Positions 30,766 through 39,885 are shown, counted from the first letter of the stretch. The stretch: DNA of 64,000 bases from Candidatus Propionivibrio dominans (GCA_016709335.1 JADJNC010000006.1:124001-188000), one strand, 5' to 3'. Notes: generated by a model not told the origin, from the sequence alone. Made by a program: numbers and translations.

Positions 30766-31395
30766 ATGAAATACATTCTCCTGATTCTGATCCTTACTTT
30801 CGCCAATCCTGGAGGCCCTGCCATGGCTGCTGAAGAACCGGTATTCAAACTTGCCCTCCAGTCGGGGGCGTTTGAAGTGCGCGAATATCCCGCGCTCATT
30901 GCCGCCGAAGTCAGCGTTGGCGGAGATCGAAGCGAAGCGGTGAATGCTGGATTCCGGCTTCTTGCGGGCTACATCTTCGGCGGTAATACGCGCAGTCAAA
31001 GCATTGCCATGACGGCGCCCGTCATTCAGGCACCACCGGCCGGTGAAAAAATTGCCATGACGGCGCCGGTAACCCAGACCGGCAATGCCGATGCCTGGGT
31101 CATTCGCTTCATCATGCCGAGCAGCTATACCCTCGATACGCTTCCCACACCCAACGACCCAAAGGTGCAACTTAAAACCCTGCCGCCGTCGCGAGTTGCC
31201 GTCGTGCGATTTTCCGGCCTGGCACATGAAGCGGACATCGAGCAGAAAACCGCCGAACTCAAGGACTTCATCGCCGCCAACCACCTGCGTGCGGCCGGCC
31301 CGCCCTCGCTCGCCCGCTACAACCCGCCATGGACGCTCTGGTTCCTGCGCCGCAATGAAGTGATGATTCCACTGCAGGATGAAACAGCGCATTGA
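30766..31395 (+). CDS. SOUL family haem-binding protein, exported
   Basis: ATG 30766 (a TTG upstream at 30721 is less likely) gives 209 residues. The signal peptide runs to about residue 22 (FANPGGPAMAA). The SOUL domain shows FEVREYPALIAAEVS, two copies of IAMTAPV, and YNPPWTLWFLRRNEV at the end. SOUL proteins bind haem or tetrapyrroles. The exported form is common in proteobacteria, and its role there is unclear. Confidence 0.88.
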   Translation: MKYILLILILTFANPGGPAMAAEEPVFKLALQSGAFEVREYPALIAAEVSVGGDRSEAVNAGFRLLAGYIFGGNTRSQSIAMTAPVIQAPPAGEKIAMTAPVTQTGNADAWVIRFIMPSSYTLDTLPTPNDPKVQLKTLPPSRVAVVRFSGLAHEADIEQKTAELKDFIAANHLRAAGPPSLARYNPPWTLWFLRRNEVMIPLQDETAH

Positions 31396-31503
31396 CCCTG
31401 GGCAGGTCGATCAGCGCTTTTGCCTGTCACACAAGAAAATACGCAACAGCGCCCTTCAGCGTCACTTGCCCGGCTTGCGCACGCCCTTTTCAAGCACTAA
31501 GAT

Positions 31504-31526
31504 GGTTGTTGAAATTTTCAACAACC
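31504..31526. promoter_or_regulatory. Perfect 11-bp-arm palindrome, probable toxin-antitoxin operator
   Basis: GGTTGTTGAAA and TTTCAACAACC flank a single T. It lies 10 bp before the antitoxin start, where an RHH antitoxin would bind and repress. Position and symmetry support this; it has not been matched to a known site. Confidence 0.65.
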
Positions 31527-31536
31527 GGAGCACATC

Positions 31537-31803
31537 ATGGGCACCATGAACTTCAGCATTCCCGACGACATCAAGGAGCGCTTCAACCGGACCTTCGCCC
31601 AGAGGAACAGGAGCGCCATCGTTGCCCAATTGATTGAGGAAGCTGTAGCCCGAGGCGAACGCAAGCAGCAAAGCGACGAAGCCATCAGGCGCATAATGGT
31701 GCGCCGACAATCGACCGCCGACGTATCGACAGAGGAAATCCTGCGCCTGCGTGATGAGATTCGTGCCGAATCCGATGCGGCACACCAATTCCCGCCGCGA
31801 TGA
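31537..31803 (+). CDS. Ribbon-helix-helix antitoxin
   Basis: The protein is 88 residues from ATG 31537 or 85 from ATG 31546. MNFSIPDDIKERFNRTFAQR fits an RHH strand and first helix; RSAIVAQLIEEAVAR is the second helix. The C-terminal charged tail would bind the PIN toxin. The stop overlaps the toxin start (31800). GGAGC lies upstream. Confidence 0.78.
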   Translation: MGTMNFSIPDDIKERFNRTFAQRNRSAIVAQLIEEAVARGERKQQSDEAIRRIMVRRQSTADVSTEEILRLRDEIRAESDAAHQFPPR

Positions 31804-32225
31804 GACGCCTTGTCATCGACGCCAGCGTCGCGATCAAATGGTTTCTGCCCGATGCAAGCGACGAATCCAATATGCCTGAAGCTCTCGATCTTCTGTTCCA
31901 GCTCAGGGCAGGCGAAGTGACATTCACTCAGCCTGCGCACTGGAAGGCGGAGATCGCTGCTGTTCTGGTACGGCGAGTTCCTGAAACTGCCGCCTCCAGT
32001 CTCGACGACCTGAGCCTGCTCGAAGGCATCGAAGACATCGACACACCGATGCTGTACCGCCGCGCCATTAACCTCGCTCAGACCCTGGATCATCACCTGT
32101 TCGACACCCTTTACCATGCCACCGCGCTTGAGAAGGATACCACGTACATTACGGCTGACCGGCGCTACTACGACAAGGCCGCTCATCTCGGCAACATCAA
32201 GCTGCTGGAGCAACTTGCCGCATGA
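31800..32225 (+). CDS. vapC: PIN-domain ribonuclease toxin (VapC-like)
   Basis: The 141-residue protein has the PIN acidic set: Asp7 (LVIDASV), Glu51 (WKAEIAAVL), Asp102 (FDTLYHATAL) and Asp120 (YITADRRYY). VapC toxins cut tRNA or rRNA. It forms an overlapping pair with the RHH protein upstream. The N-terminus VIDASVAIKWFLPD is typical of this subfamily. Confidence 0.88.
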   Translation: MRRLVIDASVAIKWFLPDASDESNMPEALDLLFQLRAGEVTFTQPAHWKAEIAAVLVRRVPETAASSLDDLSLLEGIEDIDTPMLYRRAINLAQTLDHHLFDTLYHATALEKDTTYITADRRYYDKAAHLGNIKLLEQLAA

Positions 32226-32260
32226 ACAAGCGCCTGCCCGATCTGTGGTGGAGTCCCTGC

Positions 32261-32320
32261 TGTCGGGTTATGCTGCGAAGCAAATCCTCTTGGGGGACGC
32301 TGTGCTAACCCGACCTACGC
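32261..32320. repeat. Dispersed inverted repeat, GTAGGTCGGGTTAG family (copy 3)
   Basis: TGTCGGGTTATGCTGCGAAG at the left and GCTAACCCGACCTACGC at the right form the third copy of this family, downstream of the PIN toxin. Confidence 0.7.
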
Positions 32321-32420
32321 AACTTCTCGCGTGCGCCAGAGGGATTTCCTAAAAAGAAACGCAAATAGTCGGTGCCGGTCTACACTATCCGCCGGGATCA
32401 ACTTCCAGAGATGAACCGAG

Positions 32421-33116
32421 ATGTGCGGACGCTTCGCCCTCAAAGCACCACCGGCCGAACTCATCACCCGCTTCGGGCTCGATGAGTGTGCCGCTTTCAA
32501 ACCGCGTTACAACATTCCACCCGGCACCGATATCCCGGTGATCCGGCAATCGCCGGAAGGAAAGCGCGTCCTGCATCTACTGCGCTGGGGTCTGGTGCCG
32601 CATTGGGCCATGGACATGAGCATCGGTGCGCGGCTGAACAATGCGCGCGGAGAAACCGTGGCTGTGAAGCCTTCATTCCGTGATGCCTTCAAGCGCCGCC
32701 GCTGCCTGGTCCCGGCTTCCGGGTTCTACGAGTGGAAGACCGAAGACAGGATCAAGCAGCCGTATTACATCAGCCTGAAATCAGGCGAGCCGATGGCGCT
32801 GGCCGGATTATGGGAATCATGGAAGGGGCCGGACGGCAACATCCTGCGCACCGCCTGCATCGTTACGACAGGCGCAAATGCCTTGATGGAACCCATCCAC
32901 GAGCGGATGCCGGTGATCATCAGCCCCGAGCACTGGCAGGACTGGCTTGCCGAACCGGTGGAGAAGGTGGAGAGGTTGGTGGCGCCCTACCCTGCTGCAG
33001 GGATGCAGGCGTGGCCGGTGAGCAGGCGGGTCAGTAAAACGGTGGACGATGATGCGGGGTTGATTGAGCGGGAGGTAAGGGCTGGGGGAAGCCTGCCAGC
33101 GCTCGTGTCGGGTTAG
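32421..33116 (+). CDS. SRAP family abasic-site processing protein (YedK/HMCES)
   Basis: The 231-residue protein begins MCGRFAL with the catalytic Cys2 that forms a thiazolidine link with abasic sites in single-stranded DNA. The other conserved elements are ARLNNARGET, the GFYEW motif and the HERMPVII histidine. It protects abasic sites at replication forks. No clear LexA box is visible upstream. Its stop overlaps the convergent stop of the lipoprotein gene at 33113. Confidence 0.93.
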   Translation: MCGRFALKAPPAELITRFGLDECAAFKPRYNIPPGTDIPVIRQSPEGKRVLHLLRWGLVPHWAMDMSIGARLNNARGETVAVKPSFRDAFKRRRCLVPASGFYEWKTEDRIKQPYYISLKSGEPMALAGLWESWKGPDGNILRTACIVTTGANALMEPIHERMPVIISPEHWQDWLAEPVEKVERLVAPYPAAGMQAWPVSRRVSKTVDDDAGLIEREVRAGGSLPALVSG

Positions 33117-34306
33117 TCATCAGCGTTCTTGTCATCGATCAGGTCTTCGTTGTCGCTTTCTTCGTTCTCAAGAGATTGCTCGCCTGACAGGGGGATTTCT
33201 CGCGGTAATGGTTCGAACATAAGCGGTTGCGTAAGGGTTTGGAAGAAACACTCTTCGACCTGTTCAGCTATGTGATAGACCCCTGCCATCACCCCCGTGG
33301 TTGGGCTCTCCATCAGACCAAGCCACATATCGTCCAACGCGGCATTCAGGCTTTCCCGAAGTTGCGCTTCCATTTCTGGTCGCTCGTTCTCGTGCCCGAT
33401 GGCACCGAAGCCGAGCGCGCCCAGGGAAATAATCACCCCTCCGACACCACCGACCACCGCAGCGGCAGCGCTGGCGCCACCGCTGGCGGCGAGCTTGGCC
33501 AGCAGTCTTTCACTGGCTTTTTTCGCCACTGGCGATATCCTGGCGTCCGATGGCCCGGCTCCCGCGCCACCCGCGTCCCTGCGGATATGATCGATCAGGG
33601 CCACATAGGCCGGCAGCTTGGCGATCGGTTCGGCGTGGATAATCTGGTAGAGCGAAGCACTGTGGGCTGGTGGCGGCGCCAGTGCAATCGCCGGAATATC
33701 CTTGAGCCGCCGGTCGAATTGATCCAAGGGTAAACCGTAGCGCTGCTGGATTCCCTGAAGTTGCTCGCCGAGAATCCGGACGTAGAGATTTGTCGCTTGC
33801 GCCCTGACCAGGTCGGGATCAATCTCCTTGGCAACGGGTCCCAACACACGATCCTGGTATTGCTCCTGCAGATAGGCAGCCAGTCGGTTCACGGCTGGAT
33901 TTGTCTTATCTTCGCCGGCGTTCAGCTTGTACCAACCAACTTTGATAGCCAGCCATTGCTGGGTCCAGTAGCCAGTGAACCACGGAATGAAGTCGGCCTC
34001 GGTACGCTGGTGGACGCGGTCCCTCCAGCTTTCCATGGATCCGCGTGCGTAGTTCTTGGCCGGTAAAGTCGCGGCTAGGGATGCAGCGACTATGTCGCTG
34101 TCGACCTGTCTCCAGGTTTCCTCGGCGATCTGCACCGGCGGTGTCAGCCTGGGTATGCGATCCGGTGTGGCGCATCCCGCCAACACCACCATCAAGGCGA
34201 CGATCAGGCGAGCCAGATTGAAGATCCTGCTCCCGTAAACCAGGTTTGTCTTCGGTTGTTCACCCGCCGTCGCACAGGTTCGAATTAAGCATTTATCAGT
34301 GATCAT
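33113..34306 (-). CDS. Uncharacterised lipoprotein
   Basis: ATG 34306 gives 397 residues; the frame is open to 34534, but the extra part is unlike a signal peptide. The lipobox is VVLAGC, preceded by ARLIVALM. The main body is helical (TNLYVRILGEQLQGIQQRYG). A hydrophobic Gly/Ala-rich segment (AAAAVVGGVGGVIISLGALG) lies two-thirds along, and the tail is very acidic (ENEESDNEDLIDDKNADD). I do not recognise a family. Confidence 0.65.
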   Translation of the reverse strand: MITDKCLIRTCATAGEQPKTNLVYGSRIFNLARLIVALMVVLAGCATPDRIPRLTPPVQIAEETWRQVDSDIVAASLAATLPAKNYARGSMESWRDRVHQRTEADFIPWFTGYWTQQWLAIKVGWYKLNAGEDKTNPAVNRLAAYLQEQYQDRVLGPVAKEIDPDLVRAQATNLYVRILGEQLQGIQQRYGLPLDQFDRRLKDIPAIALAPPPAHSASLYQIIHAEPIAKLPAYVALIDHIRRDAGGAGAGPSDARISPVAKKASERLLAKLAASGGASAAAAVVGGVGGVIISLGALGFGAIGHENERPEMEAQLRESLNAALDDMWLGLMESPTTGVMAGVYHIAEQVEECFFQTLTQPLMFEPLPREIPLSGEQSLENEESDNEDLIDDKNADD

Positions 34307-34545
34307 GCTTTTGTATTTTCTCCGCAACCCTCGAAGTACTACTTTTTTCCCTGAAAAGCCGCAACCAACGAATCCAGTATAGTAGTTCTCTGAATCAGGA
34401 GAGTAATGCTCTTCGTCTAGCCAAACTTTGCGCGGCTGATTCGGGAAGCACGAGCTGGATGATGGATTGTGCCCGGCATGAGCGCCATACTTCTCTGTGC
34501 CGGCTGTAACGGCGTTTTTCACTGAACAAAACAAGGAGTTCTTGT

Positions 34546-35214
34546 ATGAAAGTATTCGTGGTTTATTGGCACCCAGAGCCGCAGAGTTTTAACGCTGCGA
34601 TGTTCCGCACGGCTTGTGAAATGCTTGCCGAAGCGGGGCATGAGGTGAAGACATCCGACCTTCATGAAATGCACTTCGATCCGGTATCCAGTCGGAATAA
34701 TTTTAGGAGTGTCAAGGATCCGGACTACCTTAAACTGCAGCTCGAAGAAATGCACGCGACCGGGATCAAAGGCTTTTCGGCAGAGATCGAGGCCGAGATG
34801 GAAAAGCTTGAGTGGTGCGAGCTAATGATCTGGCAGTTTCCGCTTTGGTGGTTTGGCTTGCCGGCAGTTCTCAAAGGGTGGGTTGATCGTGTTTTTGCGA
34901 TGGGACGAGTTTACGGTGGCGGCCGGATTTACGAGACCGGCGTCTTTCGCGGCAAGCGGGCACTGCTATCGCTGACCACAGGTGGCCCGGAGGAGGCCTA
35001 TCGCAAAGGGGCATTCAACGGCGACATCACTGCGATACTGCGCCCGATCCACCGCGGCATGTTGCAGTTCGTTGGCTTCGACATACTGGCACCACAGATC
35101 GTCTATGGGCCCATTCGCCTGACGGACGAGCAGCGAAAACAGCATCTGGCATCCTATGCCAAACGGCTGCAGGAAATTGCTCACGAGTCACCCATTGACG
35201 TCGGAATATACTGA
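34546..35214 (+). CDS. NAD(P)H:quinone oxidoreductase, flavodoxin-like fold
   Basis: This 222-residue protein resembles MdaB/NQO-type reductases: MKVFVVYWHPEPQSFNAAMF binds the FMN/FAD phosphate, and FPLWWFGLPAVLKGWVDRVF is the family signature. It would perform two-electron quinone reduction in the cytoplasm. AAGGAG lies upstream of the ATG. It is followed 123 bp later by the HHDH-like gene, so the two could serve one detoxification role. Confidence 0.9.
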   Translation: MKVFVVYWHPEPQSFNAAMFRTACEMLAEAGHEVKTSDLHEMHFDPVSSRNNFRSVKDPDYLKLQLEEMHATGIKGFSAEIEAEMEKLEWCELMIWQFPLWWFGLPAVLKGWVDRVFAMGRVYGGGRIYETGVFRGKRALLSLTTGGPEEAYRKGAFNGDITAILRPIHRGMLQFVGFDILAPQIVYGPIRLTDEQRKQHLASYAKRLQEIAHESPIDVGIY

Positions 35215-35337
35215 AGCGGATTTACGCCATCATTCCACCGGGCCTGCGCGTAAAGCCGCGTTGGCCAATTATCTCTACCTTGTTTTTCGTGCTTGCCCTG
35301 CTTATCATTTTCGCTTCGTCAGACAGTGAAAGTTCCC

Positions 35338-36021
35338 ATGTCGAATAAGATTCTCAAAGGGAAGCGCGTTCTGATCACCCAGGCTGATGCCTTCATGGGG
35401 CCGGTCCTGTGCGAGGTTTTTGCCGAGCACGGTGCTTTGGTGATCGCCAGCACACAATCTCTTGTCGATCCCGAAGCACCGGCAACCCTCGTTGCTTCGG
35501 CGGGCGATATTGATGTCCTGGTTGCCAATCTGGCACTACCGGCCCCCAACACCGCTGCGACGGATGTGAGCGATGTCGAGTGGAGAGAAACATTTGCCAC
35601 CCTTGTAGACCCCTTGCCACGCCTATTGCGCGCGGTTTTGCCACAAATGATTGCAAGGCATGCCGGAAAGATTCTGGTGATGGGCAGCGCATCGGCGCTA
35701 CGGGGCATGAAGCGTGCATCGACCTACAGTTCAGCCAGGGGCGCCCAACTCGCTTATGTGCAATCCGTCGGGGTGGAACTTGCCGTGCACAATATCCAGG
35801 TCAATGCAATCGCCCAGAACTTCGTCGATAACCCGACTTACTTCCCTGCCGACGTTCAAGCCAACCCGCGTTTTCAGGAGCGGCTCAAGCGCGAGGTGCC
35901 GCTCGGGCGCCTTGTTGGAGCCCGCGAGGACGCTGAGTTCGCTGCCTACCTGTGCAGCGAGCCAGCGAGCTGCTTCGTCGGACAGGTTTTCCCTGTATGT
36001 GGCGGCTGGGTGACACGTTAG
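35338..36021 (+). CDS. Putative halohydrin dehalogenase (SDR-like, HHDH signature)
   Basis: ATG 35338 gives 227 residues of SDR fold. The cofactor glycine motif is missing; instead Thr14-x4-Phe19-x-Gly21 matches the halide-pocket motif T-x4-F-x-G of halohydrin dehalogenases. The catalytic set is Ser117-x12-Tyr130-x3-Arg134, the S-x12-Y-x3-R pattern of that family, where ordinary SDRs have Lys. The C-terminus FVGQVFPVCGGW is typical of the fold. The family closes halohydrins to epoxides and reverses with azide, cyanide or nitrite. Both signatures are seen directly; the activity is inferred. Confidence 0.75.
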   Translation: MSNKILKGKRVLITQADAFMGPVLCEVFAEHGALVIASTQSLVDPEAPATLVASAGDIDVLVANLALPAPNTAATDVSDVEWRETFATLVDPLPRLLRAVLPQMIARHAGKILVMGSASALRGMKRASTYSSARGAQLAYVQSVGVELAVHNIQVNAIAQNFVDNPTYFPADVQANPRFQERLKREVPLGRLVGAREDAEFAAYLCSEPASCFVGQVFPVCGGWVTR

Positions 36022-36137
36022 AGGGAGAAAGACCAACTCCGGGAATCCCCTCCAGAACTGAAAGCGGCCTCCGGCGATGGAGGCCGCTTGTCTTCCGGAG
36101 GTGATGAGAAAAGGCCGGACGCTAACCGTAAAGGAGT

Positions 36138-36157
36138 TCTGTGCGCTGGCGTACATA
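36138..36157 (+). promoter_or_regulatory. Crp-type palindrome, site A (upstream of mla operon)
   Basis: TCTGTGCGCTGGCGTACATA lies 17 bp before TCTAGT (36175-36180), a possible -10, and upstream of the MlaE start at 36194. It fits TGTGC-N6-GCACA with one mismatch. Confidence 0.65.
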
Positions 36158-36193
36158 CTGGATGAAAGAATTCATCTAGTCTCCAGCTCATCC

Positions 36194-37321
36194 ATGAACA
36201 CCATTGCGCTGATACCCGCCGCCATCAATCAGCCGACGCCAGAAGAACTGGCCCTGTCGGGGTCATGGACTGCACGCGGGATCGGCACCATCGGAGCACG
36301 ACTCGACGCGGTATCCGCGTCGGCAAGCCTGATCGTTGACGGCGCACGAATCGAGTCGCTCGATACGGCGGGCGCCTGGGTTCTGCAAAAACTCCTGCGC
36401 CGCTTGCGCGGCGAGGGGTCCCACGTAGAGATGCGCGATTTGCCTCCGGAATTTTCCAAACTGCTTGACGTTGTCGAGCAGCAGGCCGCAGATCAGACCG
36501 ACACCCCCCCGCTCGCCAGCGCCGCCCCGTCGAAGCTTGAGAGCCTGGGGCGGAATGCTGTAGCGGCTTACGAACAGGCCATGGCACTGCTCAGCTTTGT
36601 CGGGGAATGTGCGCTCGCTTTTGCCGGATGCATCGCGCACCCGGCGCGCTTCAGATGGCGACCGATCCTGTTCAACATCCGTAGCGCCGGCTGGGACGCC
36701 TTGCCCATCGTCGGCTTGCTGTCATTCCTGCTCGGCATCGTAGTCGCCTATCAGGGCGCCGACCAGCTCAGACAATACGGCGCCAACATCTTTGTCGCCG
36801 ATCTCGTTGGCCTGTCGATGCTGCGCGAGTTCGCCCCGCTGATCACGGCGATCATCATCGCCGGGCGCTCGGGTTCCGCCTATGCCGCGCAGATCGGCAC
36901 GATGTCGGTGACCGAGGAGATCGACGCCATGCGCACGCTGGGCATCGCACCGCTGGATATGCTGGTCTTGCCGAAGATCATCGCGCTGCTGATCGCGCTG
37001 CCGCTGTTGACCGTGTTCGCCGACGTGCTCGGTGTGCTGGGCGGCATGATCATGGCGCGTGCGCAGCTCGCTGTCAGCTTCGGCGAGTTTCTTGATCGCT
37101 TCGTCAAGGCGGTCAGTATCACTGCCTATCTGATCGGCATTTGCAAGGCACCGGTATTCGCAGTCATCATTGCCGTGATCGGCTGCTTTCAGGGGTTTCG
37201 TACCAAAGGCGGTGCCGACAGCGTCGGCCGGCAAACCACGCGCAGCGTCGTTCAGGCGACTTTCCTGGTGATCGTTGCCGATGCCCTGTTTTCGGTCGCC
37301 TTCAGCGCGCTGGATCTCTGA
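36194..37321 (+). CDS. MlaE-type ABC permease with N-terminal STAS-like domain
   Basis: ATG 36194 gives 375 residues; a longer frame to 36077 would run through the regulatory palindrome. Residues 10-100 are a STAS-like domain (VDGARIESLDTAGAWVLQKL), so MlaB and MlaE functions are fused. Residues 155-370 are the MlaE permease with IVAYQGADQLRQYGA and EFAPLITAIIIAGRSGSAYA. It moves phospholipid between membranes with its ATPase and MCE partners. No strong ribosome binding site is visible. Confidence 0.87.
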   Translation: MNTIALIPAAINQPTPEELALSGSWTARGIGTIGARLDAVSASASLIVDGARIESLDTAGAWVLQKLLRRLRGEGSHVEMRDLPPEFSKLLDVVEQQAADQTDTPPLASAAPSKLESLGRNAVAAYEQAMALLSFVGECALAFAGCIAHPARFRWRPILFNIRSAGWDALPIVGLLSFLLGIVVAYQGADQLRQYGANIFVADLVGLSMLREFAPLITAIIIAGRSGSAYAAQIGTMSVTEEIDAMRTLGIAPLDMLVLPKIIALLIALPLLTVFADVLGVLGGMIMARAQLAVSFGEFLDRFVKAVSITAYLIGICKAPVFAVIIAVIGCFQGFRTKGGADSVGRQTTRSVVQATFLVIVADALFSVAFSALDL

Positions 37322-37322
37322 C

Positions 37323-38201
37323 ATGCAAAACGACACGCCCGCCGATGCTGCCGTGATCGAGATGAGCAAGGTGTCGACACGCTTCGGCGATCATGTCGTG
37401 CATACCGACGTCGACCTCGAAGTTCGCCGTGCGGAGATTTTCGCCCTGATCGGCGGCAGCGGCTCCGGCAAATCGACCCTGCTGCGCGAAATGATCCTGC
37501 TGCACCGCCCCAATTCCGGTTCGATCCGGGTACTCGGCGTCGACCTGCAGAAGCTCGGCGATGATGAAGCGGATGACGAATCCTTGGCGCTGCGCCAGCG
37601 CTGGGGGGTGATGTTCCAGCATGGCGGCCTGTTCGGCTCGCTGACGGTGAAAGAAAATGTCGGTTTGCCGTTGCGCGAGCACACCGCACTTGATGACGTA
37701 CTGATCGATGAAATCGCCGCGTGGAAGCTCTCCATGACCGGTCTGAAGCCCGAGGTCGGCGCCCAGTATCCCTCCGAACTCAGTGGCGGCATGATGAAGC
37801 GGGCGTCGCTGGCGCGCGCCATGGCACTCGACCCGGAACTGCTGTTTCTCGACGAACCGACCGCCGGCCTCGACCCGGAAAGTGCCGGCGAAGTCGACCA
37901 GCTCGTGCTCAAGCTGCGCGACCTGTTCGGCCTGACCATCGTCATGATCACACACGACCTCGATCTGTTGTGGCAGGTGGCCGACCGAGTCGCCGTCCTC
38001 GCCGACGGCAGGATGCAGGCCACCGGCACGATGAGCGAACTGTCGAAAATGGACAATCCCGCCATCCGGAAATTCTTCGACGGCCCGCGCGGGAGAGCGG
38101 CGCAGGAACAAGAGCAGGAGCAGGAGCAGAAGCAGGAAAAGCCGCAGGGTAAAGTGCAAACCAGTAATGAATTCGGGAGACCATCATCGAAACCAAAGTG
38201 A
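37323..38201 (+). CDS. MlaF-like ABC transporter ATP-binding protein
   Basis: The protein is 292 residues from ATG 37323, two bases after the permease stop. Walker A is GGSGSGKST (about 45-53), signature LSGGMMKRASLARA, Walker B LLFLDEPTAGLDP. The C-terminal end is an unusual Glu/Gln-rich repeat (QEQEQEQEQKQEKPQ) beyond the usual MlaF end. It energises lipid transport. The stop overlaps the MCE gene start. Confidence 0.9.
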   Translation: MQNDTPADAAVIEMSKVSTRFGDHVVHTDVDLEVRRAEIFALIGGSGSGKSTLLREMILLHRPNSGSIRVLGVDLQKLGDDEADDESLALRQRWGVMFQHGGLFGSLTVKENVGLPLREHTALDDVLIDEIAAWKLSMTGLKPEVGAQYPSELSGGMMKRASLARAMALDPELLFLDEPTAGLDPESAGEVDQLVLKLRDLFGLTIVMITHDLDLLWQVADRVAVLADGRMQATGTMSELSKMDNPAIRKFFDGPRGRAAQEQEQEQEQKQEKPQGKVQTSNEFGRPSSKPK

Positions 38202-39148
38202 ACTACGCGCTCGTCGGCGCGTTTGTACTTGTGCTCGGCGCCGTGCTCGTTGCCGGCGTGCTGTGGCTCGCCTCAGGGGGTGCTTTCCAGAAGAAACACG
38301 ACTTCTATCAGGCCGTCGTAGACGAATCGGTCGCCGGACTCAATCTAAACGCGCCGGTCAAATACAACGGAGTTGACGTCGGCAAGGTGCGCTTGATCGA
38401 GCTCGATCCAGGAAACCCGGAACGGGTAAACCTGATCTTCGCCATCGAGCGCGGCACGCCAATCAAGGAGGATACCGTAGCGGTGCTGAAAACACAGGGA
38501 CTGACCGGCATCACCTATGTCGAGTTGAGCGGTGGCTCACGCGATGCACCACCGCTTGTCGTTACGGCGGGCAACGACTATCCACAGATCCGTACCAAGC
38601 CCTCGCTGAGCGCGCGACTTGAGAATGTACTCACCTCCGTGCTGACCAAGCTGGACAGCACCTCGGGCAACATCAATGAAATTCTAAGCGACGAAAACAA
38701 GGCGGCGTTCAAGAGCATACTCGCCGACATCGCCACCGTCGCGCACACCCTCGCCGCACGCAAGGACACCATCGACGCGGGGCTGGCCAATGCCGGACGC
38801 ACGCTCGAAAACACATCAAGCGCATCGGCCCAGCTCGGCCCGGTCGTCGATCGTATCGGACGCAGCGCCGAAGCGATCGAGAAAATGGGGAACGAGGTTG
38901 CCCGTACCAGCGCCAGCGCCGGAAAGACGGTCAATGCGATCGGTGCCGACGTGAAGCGCTTCACTTCAGAGACACTGCCTGAACTGGAACGCCTGCTCGG
39001 CGAACTGAGTGTTCTGTCGATCTCGCTGCGCCGCCTGACCGAGCAAACCGAACGCAATCCGTCGAGTCTCCTGTTCGGTCGCCAACCGCTGCCGGAAGGT
39101 CCGGGAGAATCATCGACAGCCAAACCCACAGGACAGAAGAAACCATGA
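38198..39148 (+). CDS. MCE-domain (MlaD-like) lipid-transfer protein
   Basis: A GTG at 38198 overlaps the ATPase stop. The 316-residue protein has one N-terminal membrane anchor (ALVGAFVLVLGAVLVAGVL). The MCE domain (about 38-115; VAGLNLNAPVKYNGVDVGKV) is followed by a long helical tail with LENVLTSVLTKLDSTSGN and further coiled-coil. Homologues bridge the inner membrane to the periplasm and carry lipid through a hexameric ring. The preceding residues IETK suggest the real start may be a few codons earlier at a rare codon. Confidence 0.88.
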   Translation: MNYALVGAFVLVLGAVLVAGVLWLASGGAFQKKHDFYQAVVDESVAGLNLNAPVKYNGVDVGKVRLIELDPGNPERVNLIFAIERGTPIKEDTVAVLKTQGLTGITYVELSGGSRDAPPLVVTAGNDYPQIRTKPSLSARLENVLTSVLTKLDSTSGNINEILSDENKAAFKSILADIATVAHTLAARKDTIDAGLANAGRTLENTSSASAQLGPVVDRIGRSAEAIEKMGNEVARTSASAGKTVNAIGADVKRFTSETLPELERLLGELSVLSISLRRLTEQTERNPSSLLFGRQPLPEGPGESSTAKPTGQKKP

Positions 39149-39828
39149 TCAGCTTACTCAAAACACGTCCCTGCCGGCTTGCTGCCACCGGGCTATTGCT
39201 CATCGTGGCCAGTGCCTGCAGCGCACTGCGGCCACCGGCGACGGAACAACCGTCCTTCTATTCCCTCGACAGCGTCAGGCTGGAAGCGAAGGCGGCAACA
39301 CCGGCATCGGCAAAGCGGTCAATGGCAGCGCCCACGCTGATTGTCAATCCGACGCATTCGGCATCGGGCTTCAACAGCCAGCGCATCGTTTACGTGCGCG
39401 CGGCTCATCAGCTTGAATACTATGCCCATAGCGAATGGGTCGACACGCCGGCGCGCATGCTGGCACCGCTCATCGTCAGTGCACTGGAAAACAGCGGCGC
39501 ATTCCGCGCCGTCGTGTCAACACCGAGCGCCGCCGACGGCGATCTGCGGCTCGACAGCGAAATAATACGCCTGCAGCATGAGGTTGGAAGCACACCGAAC
39601 CGCGTGCGGTTCACGCTGCGCGCCTATATGGTCGATAACACCACGCGCCAGGTGCTGGCGTGGCAGGAATTCGACGAGAGCGTTGCGGCCACCAGCGAGG
39701 ATCCTTACGGGGGCGTGCTTGCAGCAAATCGTGCCGTTCAGTCGGTGCTCGAAAACCTGGCAGGATTTTGCGCCGAAGCGGCAGGCCGCTGGCAGGCCAG
39801 GAAAGCCCAACCCCATAGCCCCGAATAA
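39145..39828 (+). CDS. ABC-type transport auxiliary lipoprotein (PqiC/YmbA-like)
   Basis: The 227-residue protein has a lipobox ending IVASACS. It contains the ABC_trans_aux pattern YSLDS near the N-terminus, then ARMLAPLIVSALENSGAFRAV. Such lipoproteins sit in the outer membrane as partners of MCE systems. Its start overlaps the MCE gene stop by four bases, completing the mla-type operon. Confidence 0.85.
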   Translation: MISLLKTRPCRLAATGLLLIVASACSALRPPATEQPSFYSLDSVRLEAKAATPASAKRSMAAPTLIVNPTHSASGFNSQRIVYVRAAHQLEYYAHSEWVDTPARMLAPLIVSALENSGAFRAVVSTPSAADGDLRLDSEIIRLQHEVGSTPNRVRFTLRAYMVDNTTRQVLAWQEFDESVAATSEDPYGGVLAANRAVQSVLENLAGFCAEAAGRWQARKAQPHSPE

Positions 39829-39885
39829 TCAGTCCGATCGACGCTACGGCAAACCTGCCCATGCACCTTTTACAGGAGTCCACAA

